Part shown: in pieces, positions 62,981-64,000 of the stretch
Layout: the number at the start of each line of letters is the position of its first letter
How positions within the stretch are numbered: the stretch's first letter is position 1
From: Lachnospiraceae bacterium
GTDB taxonomy: Bacteria > Bacillota > Clostridia > Lachnospirales > Lachnospiraceae
Direction of reading: 5' to 3'
Length of the DNA: 64,000 bases
Assembly (NCBI GenBank): GCA_017434885.1
Contig: JAFSGE010000045.1
Span: 34,782-98,781, forward strand
The notes under the pieces: generated by a model
What the model saw: the letters and a program-made list of their open reading frames with translations, nothing else
What the model was told of the DNA's origin: nothing
The model's database searches: none
Made by a program: the position numbers and the translations under genes

Positions 62981-63910
62981 TTATTCCTGTTCCTGAGAAA
63001 TGGGACTGTAATTGATTCGTACGTTAATATCCTGATTGTAGTTACCAAAGTTCTTACCGAAGATGGTAAGTCCTCCTACATGTACGGAATCTTCATTAAC
63101 GGCCATTTTCAGTCGGATAGTACTTTTGTCGGTAAGATTTAAATCATAAATGGTAACGTTGGAAATCTGAAGACCATCCATAAAGGTACCTCGTTTGTTA
63201 ATAACGAGAAGCTTCAGTAATCCATATTGGTTCCAGTTAGGAAACCACCATTCGGGAGTAAAAATACCGTTTACATCTCCGAAGTCACCGGGACTTGTCC
63301 AGGAACCGATAAAGGTATCGTTAATGTAGAAGGAAATATCCGAGGGCCATACATCGTTTACACCGGGAGCTTCCGAACTTAACTCTGCAGAAATAGTGAG
63401 TTTATCAATTTTTTGGGAAAAGGGAATGAAGTTAGGAATGATGTATTCCACAAACCCTCTTGTAAACCAAAGAATATCTGCATTATATCTGTCCGGATGT
63501 GCGAAGTATCTGGTATCATCTACTTCTCCGATTAAAGCGGTGGAGGATGCAAGTCCGCAAGTGGGATAGATATTGTAGTTGGAATAATGGCCCACTTTTA
63601 ACTCAGTTTGATATACATTTTGCTCGTCATCAGTGTTCTCAAGGTCAATCAGTATCTTGTCAAGAAGCACGGTGCAGATTTTCTGGTTTCCGTGACCTGC
63701 TGATTCGGAGGCGGTAGAAATGAGTCCGCAGTCCTCCAGTTTTTTGATATGGCTGGTGAGGGCACCGTTGGTGATGTTAAGGCGGGAAGCCAAATCATTC
63801 ATATTCATGCCGTTGTTTTCACGTAAGATTTTGATGATTTCTATTCGGATGTTGGAACCTAATGCTTTAAACAGCTCAAGCCCTTCGTCTAATGATTTGA
63901 TGTGAAGCAT
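62981..63910 (-). CDS. ArsR-type regulator with large beta-rich sensor domain
   Basis: A 309-residue one-component regulator. The N terminus (about 5-85) is a winged helix of the ArsR kind: LFKALGSNIRIEIIKIL, MNDLASRLNITNGALTSHIK, then LEDCGLIS. The remaining 220 residues have alternating short strands rich in Asn, Asp, Gly and aromatic residues (GEVDDTRYFAHPDRYNADIL; TPEWWFPNWNQYG), like a carbohydrate-binding sandwich. It has no metal-binding Cys, unlike classic ArsR sensors. I infer a sugar-responsive regulator of the convergent arabinan genes. AAAGGA precedes the - strand ATG at 63910. Confidence 0.82.
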   Translation of the reverse strand: MLHIKSLDEGLELFKALGSNIRIEIIKILRENNGMNMNDLASRLNITNGALTSHIKKLEDCGLISTASESAGHGNQKICTVLLDKILIDLENTDDEQNVYQTELKVGHYSNYNIYPTCGLASSTALIGEVDDTRYFAHPDRYNADILWFTRGFVEYIIPNFIPFSQKIDKLTISAELSSEAPGVNDVWPSDISFYINDTFIGSWTSPGDFGDVNGIFTPEWWFPNWNQYGLLKLLVINKRGTFMDGLQISNVTIYDLNLTDKSTIRLKMAVNEDSVHVGGLTIFGKNFGNYNQDINVRINYSPISQEQE

Positions 63911-63955
63911 AGCAAGTCCTTTCTATGTAAAAAATATTTTAGTTTTATCTATATT

Positions 63956-63984
63956 ATTATAGCACGATTTTAATAAAGTGTAAA
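63956..63984 (-). promoter_or_regulatory. Promoter of the ArsR-type regulator gene
   Basis: On the - strand, TTTACA (63984-63979), 17 bp, then TATAAT (63961-63956) with an upstream TG. TATCTAT (63946-63952) and ATAGATA (63991-63997) are inverted copies that flank this promoter, a possible operator. Confidence 0.7.
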
Positions 63985-64000
63985 TGAATAATAGATATAA

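Overview
This window looks like chromosomal DNA from a motile, sugar-fermenting anaerobe of the Clostridia, most probably a Lachnospiraceae member. That placement is inferred from gene content: CheA/CheW/MCP chemotaxis genes, oxygen-sensitive indolepyruvate:ferredoxin oxidoreductase, QueH, a GH3 enzyme with reversed domain order, YesL/DUF624 next to a sugar ABC transporter, and Gram-positive style AGGAGG ribosome binding sites with frequent GTG and TTG starts. The DNA is moderately AT-rich. Nearly all genes are on the + strand; only three genes (a YtaF/MntP-like protein, an acyl-CoA thioesterase and an ArsR-type regulator) are on the - strand. I saw no phage, transposase, rRNA or CRISPR array.

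Layout. 1-9.4 kb: signalling block with cheA (cut by the left edge), cheW, a chemoreceptor and two membrane-bound hybrid histidine kinases; the second kinase carries a C-terminal DegV (fatty-acid-binding) domain, an unusual fusion. 9.4-14 kb: a membrane-anchored protein with three Cys-rich repeats, a Ca2+-type P-ATPase whose ribosome binding site sits in a terminator hairpin, and a convergent, overlapping YtaF/MntP-like gene. 14-17.3 kb: beta-CASP metallo-hydrolase, thyA and dfrA (thymidylate/folate), with strong hairpins around thyA. 17.3-22.4 kb: a complete L-arabinose locus (araR, araA, araB, araD) with visible AraR-type operators. 22.5-26.4 kb: ilvE, a chemoreceptor and a thioesterase. 26.4-31.7 kb: two large structured intergenic elements, then iorA-iorB-paaK-ACT-yczE for aryl-acid metabolism. 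31.7-37.3 kb: lipoproteins, queH, an alpha/beta hydrolase, an AraC regulator and an MFS transporter. 37.5-47.7 kb: argS, VTC and DUF4956 proteins, a ComEC-like MBL protein, a MATE exporter, RNase H, a flavodoxin-like protein, an MraY-type transferase, a dCMP deaminase, a polysaccharide deacetylase and lgt. 47.7-53.6 kb: GH3, tRNA-Val and tRNA-Met, a PcrA-like helicase and a small XRE regulator. 53.7-63.9 kb: an arabinan-type uptake and degradation locus (secreted GH43, ABC binding protein and two permeases, YesL-like protein, intracellular GH43), a chemoreceptor 21 nt behind it, and a convergent ArsR-type regulator with a beta-rich C-terminal domain.

How it fits together. A secreted GH43 would cut arabinan, the ABC transporter would import arabino-oligosaccharides, the intracellular GH43 would release L-arabinose, and AraA/AraB/AraD would convert it to D-xylulose-5-phosphate. 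The chemoreceptor in the transport operon suggests movement towards the same substrate. ThyA, DHFR and the dCMP deaminase belong to one thymidylate pathway. IorAB, PaaK and the ACT protein form a known aryl-pyruvate/aryl-CoA module. The points most worth a second look are the kinase-DegV fusion, the long structured leader in front of iorA, the nested inverted repeats around the ABC promoter, and the recurring arrangement of terminators directly against the ribosome binding site of the next gene.
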